Assembly: GCA_014529385.2 (NCBI GenBank) | Contig: CM043969.1 | Location: 32,344,446-32,408,445, forward strand | Length of the DNA: 64,000 nt | Direction of reading: 5' to 3' | Origin: Adiantum capillus-veneris | Lineage: Eukaryota; Streptophyta; Polypodiopsida; Polypodiales; Pteridaceae | Shown: piece after piece, positions 1 to 12,575 of the stretch | Position numbering within the stretch: the stretch's first letter is position 1 | Layout of the letters: each line of letters starts with the position of its first letter | The notes under the pieces: generated by a model | What the model saw: only the letters and a program-made list of their open reading frames with translations | What the model was told of the DNA's origin: nothing | Database searches by the model: none | Position numbers and translations under genes: made by a program

Positions 1-519
1 CTCATCGGGAAGATATTATCAATGAATTTTCCCTTGATGATGAATTATAAGGGTATTATTAGGTAATTTTACAGAAAATCACACGTTAATATCGAACTTT
101 TTTCTTCCTCTTCAAACATTGCTCTTAATTACTTAGTGCCCTTCCACCCCTCCTAGATGGCGTACTCCGGGACGACTGTGAACTATCGTGTCTATGCATA
201 GCCATGGTTGGATCTACCACGCTTTGAAGATCAATGCAATTCAAACCACCATGATGTGCAAGAGCTGGGTCTTGAGTAATTAACTCAAGGGTTTCTGATA
301 TCGAGGTTTGTTGCTGATGTTGTTATTACTGTTGTCAATACTTGATTTATTGCCTTCTTGTACATGGAATAACTCACTGCTTTTACTCTACCTCCTGTGT
401 CGACCAAAGCATTGGTGCTATGATTGTTGAGCTGTACTTTGATGTGCAGGTCCATTCCGTCTAACCAGTTATGATCATCCGTTGAAACTGCATTTTTAGG
501 TAATTCCGATTGTCAGTCA

Positions 520-2007
520 TCTATTTCCAGAGTCTTGATGGGAATCAGTATTTGTTGATTCCTAAGAGTAGCTTTTCGTTTGAGTATCCGAAGACGAGCT
601 TCCTCTTGGGCTTCATCAATAACCTGCTATCGTTTAATCATGCTTTGTGTGGCTGTATGCATTCTTTCTAGAAATTCATTAGTTAGCGGCAAACTGTATT
701 TCTTTAAACGACATCCACTAGTCCAATAAGCCATTGGTTCACCATCTAGGGTGGATAATTTTACTGCTCCACTTGGAGATACATCTTCAATGATCAACGT
801 CCCGTTTTCCTTTTTCTTAAACTTGGGAATGTGTTGCTTAAGGGAATAGACTAAAACTAAGTCCCCTTTCTTGAAGATTTTTGTGATTAAGTGGGAATCA
901 AAAAACTGTTTTTGTTTCCGCTTTTGTGCATATATGTGAGCTACAGCAGTTAGCCTTTGCTCATCTAGCTTTTCCAAATCTTCAAGTCTTTCTAACAATT
1001 CATGTCCGGTCCACTCAAGATTCTGTGATACCCTTAATGTCGACAATAGAAATTCTATTGGCAGTATGGCATCAAGACCATAAACAAGGTTAAAGGGTGT
1101 AGCATTTAAATCTGTTTTGAATTAAACTCGATAAGCCCATAGAGTAGCATGGAGATTTATTTCCCATTCTGTACTTCCTGAACTAACCACTTTAGTCAGC
1201 ACCGAGTTGAGAATTTTGTTTGTATGCTTGGCTTGTCCGTTTGCTTGTGGCTGATAGGGAGCTGATTTGTTATGGATGACCATAAACTCATTAAGTAACA
1301 TTCGACTACCTCATTGAGAAAATGAGTTTCCTAATCATAGACCATTTCTATTGGCAGTTCATATCTCGTGAATACATACCCATATATATAAGAATGCAGC
1401 AGTGGTTCTGGCATCATTCTTTTGAGTTGCTTTAGCCTCGGCCCACTTGGTCAAATAGTCCATAGCTACAATGATATAATGAGCTTGGGTTCTATAAGCA
1501 GGTGGCTATATTGGCCCAATAAAATCTATATCCCGTTTTGCGAAAGCTCTAGCCTCCATCATTGGTCTTAAGGGCATGCTATCTAGACGTGTTGGCATTT
1601 TTTCTCGTTGAAAGCATCACACCTTCGAACATATTCTTTGGCATCTGCAAAAAGTACTGACCACCATATGCCTGCCATCAAGATTTCTCTTGTGGTGGTA
1701 TCACTAGAAAAGGACCTTCACCTAATCTAGCATGTGCTTGTTCTATAATCTGAATATACTCGTCTTCATTTGCACATAGACGCAAATGTTGATCCTTACC
1801 TCTCCGATACAATTGGTTCCCAATAACAACATACTCTCTTGCTTCAGTTTCAATTTCTCTTTGACGGCATTTACTCATATCCTCAGGAAATGTTCGGCTT
1901 GATAAGTAAGTAAACAGATAGTTACTCCACCTAGGAATACGTGACTTTTGAAACAATGTTACATGAGGTATGGGTGTTTGTTTTTGACATTGAGGACAAT
2001 ACTTCAC
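520..2007 (-). pseudogene. Ty3 integrase remnant
   Basis: Positions 1678-2007 encode the segment just before the integrase zinc finger, with the typical QLYRRGKD stretch. Between about 1050 and 1680 the catalytic core is recognisable only in short pieces with frameshifts. Positions 627-1046 encode the C-terminal domain with the typical FKKGDLVLVY motif. The reading frame then continues past a TAG through a basic tail to a stop near 520. Integrase inserts the cDNA into the host genome. This copy is inactive because the DDE core is broken. Confidence 0.75.
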
Positions 2008-2190
2008 AAAAGATCAAACATCACTCCTCATAGTCAGCCAAAATACTCCAAGAGTCAAAATTTGTTGCATAGTTTGGTCTTCCGCAAAGTGAAGTCCTAC
2101 TATGGTAACATGTGCTTGACTTAGGTACTATTTTTTTTTCCAGGATTAATGCATAACAGCAATATTCCATCTCGATTTCTTTTGTATAGC

Positions 2191-2478
2191 CTACCAACTA
2201 GTAATTGATACATAGCCAATTGCTCGATTAATCCGATCGTAATAGGAAGTAGTATTTGTGAATCCACTTGAGCTATTGTCATCAATGACCCCCATGTTTT
2301 CCAACCATCGAGGTATCATTTCCACAGAGAACAAATAGACATCTGGTAGATCATCGTCTACCCCTTTAGGTGATTCTCTTGAAACAATCCTTGACAAATG
2401 ATCTGCTCGTTGATGTGTAGTGCCCTTTTTTACAACCACAGTGAAATCAAATTCCAGAAGAATGATGAACCATCTCAC
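2191..2478 (-). pseudogene. Ty3 RNase H C-terminal fragment
   Basis: The translation contains EFDFTVVVKKGTTHQRADHLSR, where the tail (RADHLSR) is the standard ending of Ty3/gypsy RNase H, followed by the spacer that leads to integrase. RNase H removes the RNA strand during cDNA synthesis. The catalytic N-terminal half of the domain lies at 2480-2890 in other frames, so the enzyme is broken. Confidence 0.7.
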
Positions 2479-2642
2479 TATTCTTCATGTGCTACATAGC
2501 TTGTTGACCAAGTACAACAAAGCTTGGTGGTCCACAAAGAACATAGACTTGTTGACTAATAGGTAATTTCTATACTTTTTAACGACATAGATCATTCCTA
2601 ATCCTTCCCTTTCATTGCTGGTGTAATTCTTTTCTGCCATGT

Positions 2643-3865
2643 TCAAATGTCGGCTCTAGCATAAGAAATAGGAAAATCAATTTTCCCGTCTCCTGGTTGA
2701 GCTAGTATACAATCGATAGCAAAATTGGAAGCATCTACATGTATGTGGAATATCTTATTCCAATATGGTGCTTTCAATATTGAAGCTGAGGTGAGATCTT
2801 GCTTAAGCTTCATAAAGGATTCTTCACATGCCTCGGTCCACTCAAAGTGTGTAATCAAGCTATACATTGGTTTTGCAATTATAGCGTACATCTAGATGAA
2901 CCGTCGATAATATCCACAGTGCCCCATGAAGGCTTGTACCCCCTTGATTTTTGTTGGTCAGGAAAATCAGCAATGATATGAATGTTTTCAATATCAGTAG
3001 CTATGCCATTTTTTGACACCATATGTCCAAGAATTTTTCCTTGTCTACCCATGAATGTGCACTTTTTAGGATTTAAGTAAATCCTATAAAGTCAATTTTT
3101 TTCGAATTCCTTTTTGAGGTGTTCAAAATGATCAACCCGGATTGATGAATGTATGCATAGATCATCCATATATACTTATAAGAATTTTCTAAGATATTCT
3201 TTAAAATCGTGGCTCATCAACGTTTGAAATGTGGCTGGAGCATCAGCTAACCCAAATGGCATAACCCGATAGGCAAATATACCCCATTCTGTTGCAAAAG
3301 TAGTTTTTGGGTCAACCAAAAATGATTGTATCCCAAAAAGCCATCTAAGAAGCAGTAAGATTTTTTTTCTACAACTCGTTCTAAAACATGCTCAGTGCTT
3401 GGAAGAGGAAAGTTGTCTCTAATGGTAGCTGCATTCACCTTTTTGAGATTAACATACACTCGTAATTTTCCATTCTTCTTGGGTACTACCACAATTGGAG
3501 ACACCCAATCTGTGTGTTCAATTTTGTAAATGAATTCGGCTTCCTTTAGTTTTTCAATCTCTTCTTTTATCTTCCTAGTAAATGTTTCATTATACATGTA
3601 TGGCCTTTGTCTACTTGGTCGCATCATCTCTCATGGGTATGGTATGTTGATAGATTTTTGGATCAACACCCTTGAGATCCTTGTAAGACCAAGTGAAGAT
3701 ATCTCGGTATTCCTTTAGCAAGATTAGCAAAAGTTCTTCTTCTTCTTCTGTTAGGTCATTTGCAATATAAGCAGGTCTAGGCTCTTCGCCTGGTTCAACC
3801 AGATCTATCTTTTTAGCGTTTTCAGGCTCTTCGTAGAGTCTTCGTAGGACTTGCCCTATTTTCAT
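2643..3865 (-). pseudogene. Ty3 reverse transcriptase remnant
   Basis: Positions 3611-3865 encode the acidic spacer before RT, with the FTWSYKDLKG segment typical of Ty3 polyproteins. Positions 3247-3627 encode the RT fingers (WVSPIVVVPKKNGKLRV) and motif A (SYCFLDGFLGYN, catalytic Asp retained). The palm motif region near 3000-3240 is out of frame. Positions 2643-2891 encode the RT-RNase H connection and the start of RNase H (HVDASNFAI). At least three frame changes are needed to read through, so this is a pseudogene. The lineage was not assigned. Confidence 0.82.
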
Positions 3866-3912
3866 AGTTCCCTAACAGGTTGTTCGACTATGATTTTTTT
3901 AATGCCATTTTC

Positions 3913-4911
3913 TTAGCAAGCTGTACACAAAACTTTTGTAAGCATTATACAATGATCTTGGAGAGTATACTTTTTATAATGGGATGGAACACTCATTACA
4001 TCCTTACCATCCACTTCCGTGGTTTCCATTTCGGTCATATATATCTCCTTTAGAGCTTTTTTCAACTCTTGATATTTCTTTTTCCGCTCAACTCGGGTCA
4101 TGAGTAGTTTCTTATCGTGTGGGTTTGCTTGAGTATCCTTCCTTGTTTTTCTCGATGTTTTAGACATTTTTGAATTTTTGTCTGAAGGATATCTGCCAAT
4201 GATTTTGTCTTTGACACAATCATTTGCATCTATCTGCATCAGGAATTGTATTCCACTAAAGACTGGTGGCATAGGCCATGTTTTCACGTTTCTGGTGTCT
4301 CTTTTTCGTCTATACCATTTTTGTCTTCTTGATTTCTGGTTGGGAACGTCAAAAAACTTTTCCTCTCCTCCTTCCAAGAGTAGCTTAGCCCTCACATGTT
4401 CTTTTTCTGACCCCCAATCTTCTGAGGTAGCTGAGTGTTCATCTAACTCATCAGTTACATCGTATTAGAGGTTTGAAAAGACTTGTTGAACTTTCATCAA
4501 GTCCTTGGGTTCCTCATCTTCGTCTTCAATGTTGAGGGTTAAAATCATTTGGATGGGAATTATGACATAGCCATCCTCATTGCAAAATTGAGTAGGCATA
4601 GATGTATTCACACATACAACCATTATTGCTAAAATTTGAGTCCACTCAAATGGCTCAAAAAAATGCTCTGGAAAGGATTCAAGAACATAGGCTTTGTCTG
4701 TGCAGTCCCTTTCTAGAATACATTCTTCTTGTTTTAAGCTTCCGTTCTCTGAAGCTCCACACATCCAAATAGGAAAGTCTTTTTTTAACCATGATGGAAG
4801 CTTAGTTTCAGCCGAAGAGATTGAATTAAACTCCTGTATGGGTGTTTTCAAGACATCTCTATAAGTGTGACCTTTTAGATTTACTCTTGTTATAGATCCC
4901 ACTTTCTTCAA
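3913..4911 (-). pseudogene. Ty3 polyprotein spacer between protease and RT
   Basis: Two open stretches, 4465-4911 and 3913-4395, lie in order between the protease-like and RT-like parts of the truncated element. They are charged, acidic to basic, and show no catalytic motif that I recognise. Their position makes them the polyprotein linker. The assignment rests on context rather than on motifs. Confidence 0.5.
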
Positions 4912-4944
4912 GTATAGATAATTGTTTCCCTAATATTGGATAAG

Positions 4945-5155
4945 CTATACTTGTCGCATGAAAGGTCTTCCCAATATGATTTTATAATTTAGTTTTTTCC
5001 CAAAGTCTACTATGGCAAAAGTGTGTTGATATTCAATTCCACAAGAATTGACTATCACCTTTTCAAGCAGCCCTAAAGGTCTCTCAATGTGTCCGTCAGC
5101 CAATTGCAATTTCAATTGCGTTTGTTTAATGGCTGGTTGTCCCCAGGATTCCCAT
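4945..5155 (-). pseudogene. Ty3 retropepsin-like protease, C-terminal part
   Basis: The peptide ends with YKIILGRPFMRQ, the I-L-G-R-P-F signature found near the end of retroviral-type aspartic proteases in Ty3 elements. It is preceded by a beta-strand-rich stretch. The catalytic D-S/T-G part is missing because homology ends near 5155, where Arg/Ser-rich low-complexity sequence takes over. This marks the 5' truncation point. Confidence 0.6.
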
Positions 5156-8100
5156 ACTGCTGAAGGAGGAGCTGTCTCTCGGGAGACGACGAGGCTCTCT
5201 CGAGCTTGCAAGGCGCGAGAAGGAATTTCTCTCTCTCGAGCTAGCTCTCTCACTCAGCTTCGACAAAGATTTGGCTATAACCCTCTCTCTCGATTTTGAG
5301 AGGGGAGAATGAGGAAAGTCTTCATGCAAGGGGAGTAGAGGGAGGAGGAGGAAAAGGGGTGCTTGACCTTATGCTCTTGGAACCTCAAAAAAATGAAAAA
5401 TAGAGTTGGATCGACAAGCACAAAGGTTTTTTTTGCAGGAACGAAGGGGTGGAAGGCATGAAAGGAGGAGGGAGGAGAGGCGGCTATAGCCGTGGAAATC
5501 AGGCAGTCCAAAAGGAGACATGTTTTGCAAGATAAAGAGCAAGACAAAAGCCGATAACTGAGGGCAAAAGGAATTTTTTTGGGATCTGACGAGCAAAGGA
5601 ATAGTATAGGGTGGGTGTTTTGTTAGCAATTACAAATTTCCTTCATCGGGCTAGGGATTTTGATAATGGGATTGCAAATCAAAAGGCATACCGACAATGG
5701 CGCATGCATCTGATTTGTAATAGGATTTCAAATATAAACAATTGGAAGTATCTTTCGATTTTTAGCATCAACAATTAAGTGTCGATAGTTGGTTTTAACT
5801 TATTTTTTATTCGTATTTGTGATGCGAGTCGTGATGTTCTTCCGGATTGATCTGTGTTCATATCTATATCTTCTTAATAACTCTAAAATCGGCCCTAACT
5901 GCACTGGCTTCCCTTGGTTTCAGGCTATACTGAAAGTAATTACTTCAGCAAGAGGTATCTATGGATCATCGAGTAGACCGTTATGTAAGATTTCTTGCAA
6001 TGAATTTTGATGCATATACACCTTTCACATGTCCAAATGACGTTCGATGAAGATGCACTAGGTAGATTGCTTTCTAGATGCACATTGGGATTCACAGAGG
6101 AAGATGGCAATGCTTCTGGAGTTTGTTGATTGGAATCAATATGTTATGGTATGCCAAAGACATTAGTAGTAGATGTGTAATGTCTCTTTAATTCTTTCTT
6201 TTAAATTTCTTCCCTCAAGCATTTAACCACTGCAGTTGCATTGGGGTGGCTACATGTGCGGCCCCGTTTCTTGGGTTCACTTGGAAAATGTTCCCTTAGT
6301 CGAGGTGCCCCAACAAAATTTTTTGTATGGCATAGTGTACACTCCCAATCTTTGAATCGATCACCGACGTTAATTGCATATTGCCATTCTATCCTAGGTG
6401 CCTTTTATTTCTTTCTAGTTTGAATTTGAGTTCTATCACTAGGTCCAACGTTTCCTTCCATCTCAAATAATCTATTCAAGAAAGCATGGAACAATGAATG
6501 CATAACTAAAGTAACAAAAAAAATACTCATGTATCACAACAAGGTACATCTCTACACAAACATACGGTGATTTTGATGATAACATGTATCAACACAGCAA
6601 TTTAAAACTAGTATTAAAATTCAGGCATTGTGTTTATTATTCAAATCTTTTGATAACATACTTTGCACGCATAGTCAAATATATAGACCTACTTAAATTT
6701 TAATTGATATTCTTTATTTTCTCTAAAACATTCACAGATATTAATCTTTGTAGATGTACATATATTAAATTTTATTAAATCTCAAGCATCATAGCATGAT
6801 AAATTCAAGTAATCTTTAGACAATATAAATGTGTGTTTTCAAATTAAGATACATGAAATTGATAGCATACATATAATGCACATTGCACACCCAATGAAGG
6901 ATTTCTTTCATATCCAATTAAGGATACTTTACACCAATCTATGTTTGTCCAATACGCTAGTATAAAACAATAGAGCCTTGCTTAACGTGGAACATATCAA
7001 ATATCAAGAACCAATACTAGCCCCTAAGCAGGACTCTTGGCTCCATCAAATCGTAATTTATGAAGTAGCATGAGGGAGCAAGCAACATGTAAATTTTTGT
7101 GTTACTCAAATACAAACAAGCTCAAGCCTTCAACTTTGTTCCTAAATCTCCACCGGTATTAGCTACGAACCACACTTAGCCCACAATTCAAAGTATTGAA
7201 GACTAGTGGCTCAATAGCCTTAGGCAATCCTATCAGGAAAGAAGATCGTCCGTAAAATAAGGACCTTCTTCTCAAAAGGACCTCCTAGCCACAATGGGGA
7301 GTTCTAAACATTCTAAATCTTTCTCAAAAAGCTAAAAATATGCCTAATCGTACGCTCTATATAGTGATGACATAGCCCATCGTGCTTTGGGTTTTCCCGA
7401 CGGGCACGTTCGGTATCAAGATTACCTTACAGGGCCCACCGGGCAAAGCCAAAGCCCGACTGGTTTACAGGCAGAGTATGTTCAAGCCGGTCATTGCAAA
7501 GTTGTGTGAATATAGATATCATCACAACATAAATTATATTATTAACACATGTTATTGACGTGTTCACACATTGGTATAGACCAAGCCATCTTGACCTTAA
7601 TTTTGGTTGTCCCTTCTCACAAATTACTCCTCAACAAAAGCTTCTACCTACAATTGCATGCTCTCCCACCAAAAGAGAACACCTCATCAATTGATGACAT
7701 TACAGTTCTTCAACCCCTTCCACCTCTTAAGCCTCCAAACGAATCTATCAACTTCTTAAGCATGGTTTTCCCAAGCTCAAATCTTACTTTATTGTAACTC
7801 GCACCAATTATAGAGCCCACTTGGAAAAGCACTTAACATCCTCATGAGGGCAAAGGAGCACGGCCTCCTTGGATCCAAGAAATAGGGCACGAAGCAGGAA
7901 AAGGGAGTCACATGTAGATGGTTAGGAAAAGGACGCCACATGCAAACTGGTTCGGACAGCCAAAGGAGTCACATCTATCTATATATATATTTAAAAGGCA
8001 AGAGTGAGCTCCACATGGCTGCAAATCCACTCTAGTGTTAGAAAAAAACCGAGGTCTAGATTATTTTAACCGGCTGAAATTTTAAAATCCCGGTTAGATT

Positions 8101-8568
8101 TTGAGCTTGCCTTTAAGAAAACCGGCAAATTTACACAAGTTTTAGTGTAATTACTTGCAAAAGCTTCAAATTTTAACCTAAAAACCGGGAGAATTTCAAG
8201 TTTCCCCTTATTTTAATCAGTTATGAAAAATGTATTTTTCTAGCCCTGATCCACTCCTTTTTTTTGTCTATCGTCTCAACGCGGATTACTCCATTGGGTT
8301 GCGGGTGTAATGGGAGTGGGTTACCAACTATCAATTAGTGTTGCTCTCAACTCCTCGTCGGCTATATATTTAAGGTCTCTTAGGGATACTTCCCTACGAC
8401 GTTAAAAACTCTCTTCTAATTCTTCTAATTCTTCTTCTCCTTCTTGCTCAGTCGCCATGCCACACAAGCAATCACCATGGTCCAACCAGGTCAAATGGGC
8501 AGCCTATTCCACACCTCTCCGTGGTTGCAAGGGTCGTGGAGCAGTGCCAAGAAAGTGGCACTAGCAGT
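5156..8568. other. Intergenic, no gene recognised
   Basis: The stretch is AT-rich with short spurious ORFs only. Positions 5156-5300 are CTCTCG-rich. A short GC-rich piece at 7380-7480 contains repeated GGGC and AAAGCC motifs. Near 8335-8410 there is a short motif, including GACGAGGAGTTG and CTACGACGTT on one strand or the other, that recurs elsewhere in the window. No coding potential, tRNA or TE terminus could be supported. Confidence 0.5.
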
Positions 8569-9084
8569 ACAGTAGCCTCAAGCTGTGGGACTGGTGCAGC
8601 ACCACTTCACAATAGCCTAAAGCTGCGGGACCAGTACTGGATACCTTGCAAATTGGTCTCGATACGTCTAGAGAGAGGTCATGTCAATGTCTCCATTAGA
8701 TTAGGCACTGGTAAAGTTTGCGCCCACACAGAGAAGACACAGTGCGCATATGAAGGAGAAGCGCTCGGTTTGTTCCCTCTCCATAAATGTCAATGAATGA
8801 ATGGTCTCCTGCGCACATGAAGATTAGATCGCTTGCAAGATCGCTGACATAGGTTGCAGATTTTGACAGAGCATGTACAGGTTAGTTGCAGAGCAATTGG
8901 CAACTGGTAGGAGACCTTCCCACCATAGAGAACGTAGATGTTCACAACGAACGACTCCTGTTGCTGCCTGAGGAATCGTACGCTCAAGTTGGAAGACGAT
9001 TCTAATCACGCCAAAAAAGTGATGGACCTTCGCACTTTTTGGATCGAAAAATTAATGCACGCGCTTCATGTGTGCAGCGCGCGC

Positions 9085-9237
<153 letters not shown>

Positions 9238-9241
9238 TTCA

Positions 9242-9389
9242 TTGCCCGTTTGCTGGAAGTTGTGCATGCAGATCGATCTGCATGCACAACTTCCAGCAAC
9301 GGGCAACGAGAGAGAGAGTGTTCCTTGCCCGTTTGCTGGAAGTTGTGCATGCAGATCGATCTGCATGCACAATTTCCAGCAACGGGCAA
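9242..9389. repeat. Two tandem copies of a 65-bp palindrome
   Basis: Copy 1 (9242-9306) and copy 2 (about 9325-9389) are each nearly perfect palindromes centred on GATCGATC and flanked by GCATGCA. Each carries one extra T in the left half (GTTTGC versus GTTGC). A short GAGAGAGAG spacer separates them. They sit exactly between the GA and CT tracts at the tip of the 1.4-kb inverted repeat. Copy 2 has one extra mismatch in its right half (AATTTCC versus AACTTCC). Confidence 0.93.
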
Positions 9390-9395
9390 CGAACA

Positions 9396-9496
<101 letters not shown>

Positions 9497-10002
9497 CGCA
9501 CATGAAGCGCGTGCATTCAGTTTTGGATCCAAAAAGTGCGAAGGTCCATCACTTTTTTGGCGTGATTAGAATCATCTTCCAACTTGAGCGTACGATTTCT
9601 CAGGCAGCAGAAGGAGTCGTTCGTTGTGAACGTCTACGTTCTCTATGGTGGGAAGCTCTCCTACTAGTTGCCAATTGCTCTGCAACTAACATGTACACGC
9701 TCTGCCAGAATCTGCAGCCTCTATTAGCGATCTTGCAAGTGATCCAATCTTCATGTGCACAGGACACCATTCATTCATTGACGTTTATGGAGAGGGAACA
9801 AACCGAGTGCTTCTCCTTCATGTGCGCACTATGTCTTCTCTGTGTGGGCGCAAACTTTACCAGTGCCTAATCTAATGGAGGCTTCGACATGACCTCTCTC
9901 TAGACGTATCGAGACCAATTTGCAAGGTATCCAGTACTTGTCTCGCAGCTTTAGGCTATTGTGAAGTGGTGCCGCACAAATCCCACAGCTTGAGGCTACT
10001 GT

Positions 10003-10830
10003 CACAAGATCTTCATAACAAATTTTCACATGGGAAAGGAGACTCTTTTCTTATCATTATTCAATATAGAAATGGAAAAGCATAGCGTTTTTTATATTGC
10101 CATCAAGAAAAAAAGATGGTTTCACAATTTCCATGTTGAAAACTGGTGTTTTTTTTCTAATGTGAAAATGTAGTGGAGATTTTCACCATTTAAAAATGAC
10201 ACATTTTTCATGGTAGGATTATTATTTACATGTAGAAATGACACATTTTCAAGAAGGAAAAACATCTTGGAAAAGTTCACCATTTGGAAATCTGATTTTT
10301 CCAAGATGAAAAAAATTTGGATAAAAGGATTTCACATGTGGAAATCTTAATTTTTCAACATGGAAAAATGTGGATAAAAGATTTTCACATGAGAAAAGTT
10401 CCATGTAGAGATTTTTACAAATTACGAGTATAGTCCTATGGATATTTGGTGTGTAAATTTATTTGGTTTTGAGTTTTAACACTACTTAACTAATATATTA
10501 TTACAATTGTTTAAACAATACCTACTACCAATACATTACAAAAAAAACCCCTTTGTTGAGTAATCCCACTAAAGTAATGGAATATCACTTTGAGATACCT
10601 TCCATTAATAGAATCTATACAATGTACTTATATGTACTTGAGAATACGTATACATATATTCAAGTAATCTCAATAGAGTAGTCGAATAACATGACTTTGG
10701 GGTATCTATCATTAGTAGTTATGCATAATTTACATCGTGTACTTACATGTACTTAAGAATACACCTACTCAATAGACAAGTTACAGATCATTATGCATCC
10801 TTTTAAGTTATGACTAGTACGGTTGGCGGG

Positions 10831-10907
<77 letters not shown>

Positions 10908-11332
10908 GATGTGTGCCTGGAGGCGCATGAAGCACTGCCGGATGAAGCAGCGTTCGCCACATGTCACAGGAGGGGGGGGGGGGAAATCCCTCGCCCTTTC
11001 ATAATAGTATAGATTGTTTCAATTGATTGGATAACTAAAAATATTGATTTTAAAATAATCTTCAAATGAAGAAACAAGCCATACATTATGCAGCAAACAC
11101 CTAACATAATGATTGAAAAAAAGGATCTTAAATGGAAATACCATAAAAACTTTAGAGATTCAATGATTGAAAAAGAGGTCTTAAGTGAAAATGCCATAAA
11201 ATTTTAGAGATTCAATGATTGAAAAAGGGTCTTACGTGAAAATGCCATAAAAACTTTAGGGATTCAATTACCAAAAGCTACAATCTTTCTCTACCAGAGT
11301 TGAGCTCAAATACTCGAGCGGTAAGAAAGCCT
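10003..11332. other. AT-rich intergenic with tandem and simple repeats
   Basis: Positions 10100-10430 hold a degenerate array built on units such as TTTCACATGTGGAAA and ATGGAAAAATGTGGATAAAA. A CT microsatellite runs at 10833-10905 and a run of 12 G at 10972-10983. Positions 11110-11270 hold about three copies of a 58-bp unit containing ATTCAATGATTGAAAAAG. No coding sequence was recognised. Confidence 0.7.
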
Positions 11333-12223
11333 TCAATTAGGCATTTTGTTGCTAATAACCCAATCTACATAACATTTCAAGAGATCTTCCGGCTTTGATT
11401 TGCTTGTGTACTGACGAAAGTGCGCCTTGTGTATCGTTTTGAGATCCTTGATTGGCCACAATTGACCATACATATCGTCAACGTCATCCACATTCATACC
11501 GCTCATTGCTATCTCCTCCATTTGATTATTGCTTAGTAGGGTTCCAATCACCATCTTAATCAAACAAAAAATAAAAGATTCAAAACTAGATTATTCATTC
11601 AAAGTGCATGCAAGTAATAAACTCAATTAACGTGATCAACATTCACTATTCTTGATCAATAAATCACCTTTTTTCACAACTATCATTGTATCTTGCCGGT
11701 TTATGAAAAACCCTACTAGATTTAGTTGCTTCGATAGTCTACACACATGAAAAACCACAACGACATTACCACTTACAATATATTATAGAGCATAAACATT
11801 TCATATTATTTATTTCACTCACAACTAGAGGGGTTTTGCTTTGGAGAGTAGGACGAGTTTGGTTGGAGATATTACTTAAGGCCTACATATCAAAATACAT
11901 GTTAACTAATTTATGCATTTAATCACCAAATTTAGATTTTATCAAGTAACACACCTTTCTTCCACCAGAGGATTGTGCTTCATTCCTCTTCTTCAAAGAA
12001 TCTTTGCTCTGAAAACATAAAAAAAGGACTATGTTAATGGCATAAATCGCACATATGTAAATCCATACATTGTTCACTATACTTATCCATGTGACCACTA
12101 CTTACCATAACATTAGCAAGGCTTGAAATTTTTTTTGTCTTCCTCTTTCTTGCATGTGCCAAATTTTCCTGCTCACCAAAATTTAATTTTAATAAGAGTC
12201 TTCGTGTATTTACATGTGTATGT

Positions 12224-12226
<3 letters not shown>

Positions 12227-12257
<31 letters not shown>
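12227..12257. repeat. (GA)n microsatellite
   Basis: A short GA tract inside a presumed intron of the decayed minus-strand gene. Confidence 0.9.
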
Positions 12258-12260
<3 letters not shown>

Positions 12261-12520
12261 ATGCCTTTGATCCTTATTACTTACAAAGTCACTGGAATCC
12301 TTCTCCAGATTATCCATTTCTTAAAGTGGATCAATTTTAGGGCTTGCAGGTATATAGCATTCTTCAGTATGGACTGCGAAAGGAATTTGATCTTAACTTG
12401 CATCATTAATTGCTTGCTCTTTTAAACTAGCTGGAAGGAAAGGGTCCATTTTGTTGTACAAACATTTTAAAGTCAAACAGTCTTTAGTTCATATATTACC
12501 ATGTGCTATATATACTTAAA

Positions 12521-12522
<2 letters not shown>

Positions 12523-12575
<53 letters not shown>
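12523..12575. repeat. Compound (TG)n(GA)n microsatellite
   Basis: A TG tract followed directly by a GA tract. It lies just downstream, in minus-strand sense, of the GTAAGT donor site at 12583-12588, within an intron. Confidence 0.93.

Larger units (their letters stand above)
480..5155 (-). mobile_element. Truncated, decayed Ty3/gypsy retrotransposon
   Basis: Read on the minus strand, fragments of a pol polyprotein follow in the canonical Ty3 order: protease end, reverse transcriptase, RNase H, integrase. Many frameshifts and stops separate them. No gag or zinc knuckle is found upstream of the protease, and homology stops near 5155 where CTCTCG-rich sequence begins, so the 5' part is missing. 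No LTR was recognised, and the 3' end may lie beyond the left window edge. Its coding sequence differs clearly from the two Tat-like elements further right, so it is an older, separate family. Confidence 0.85.
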
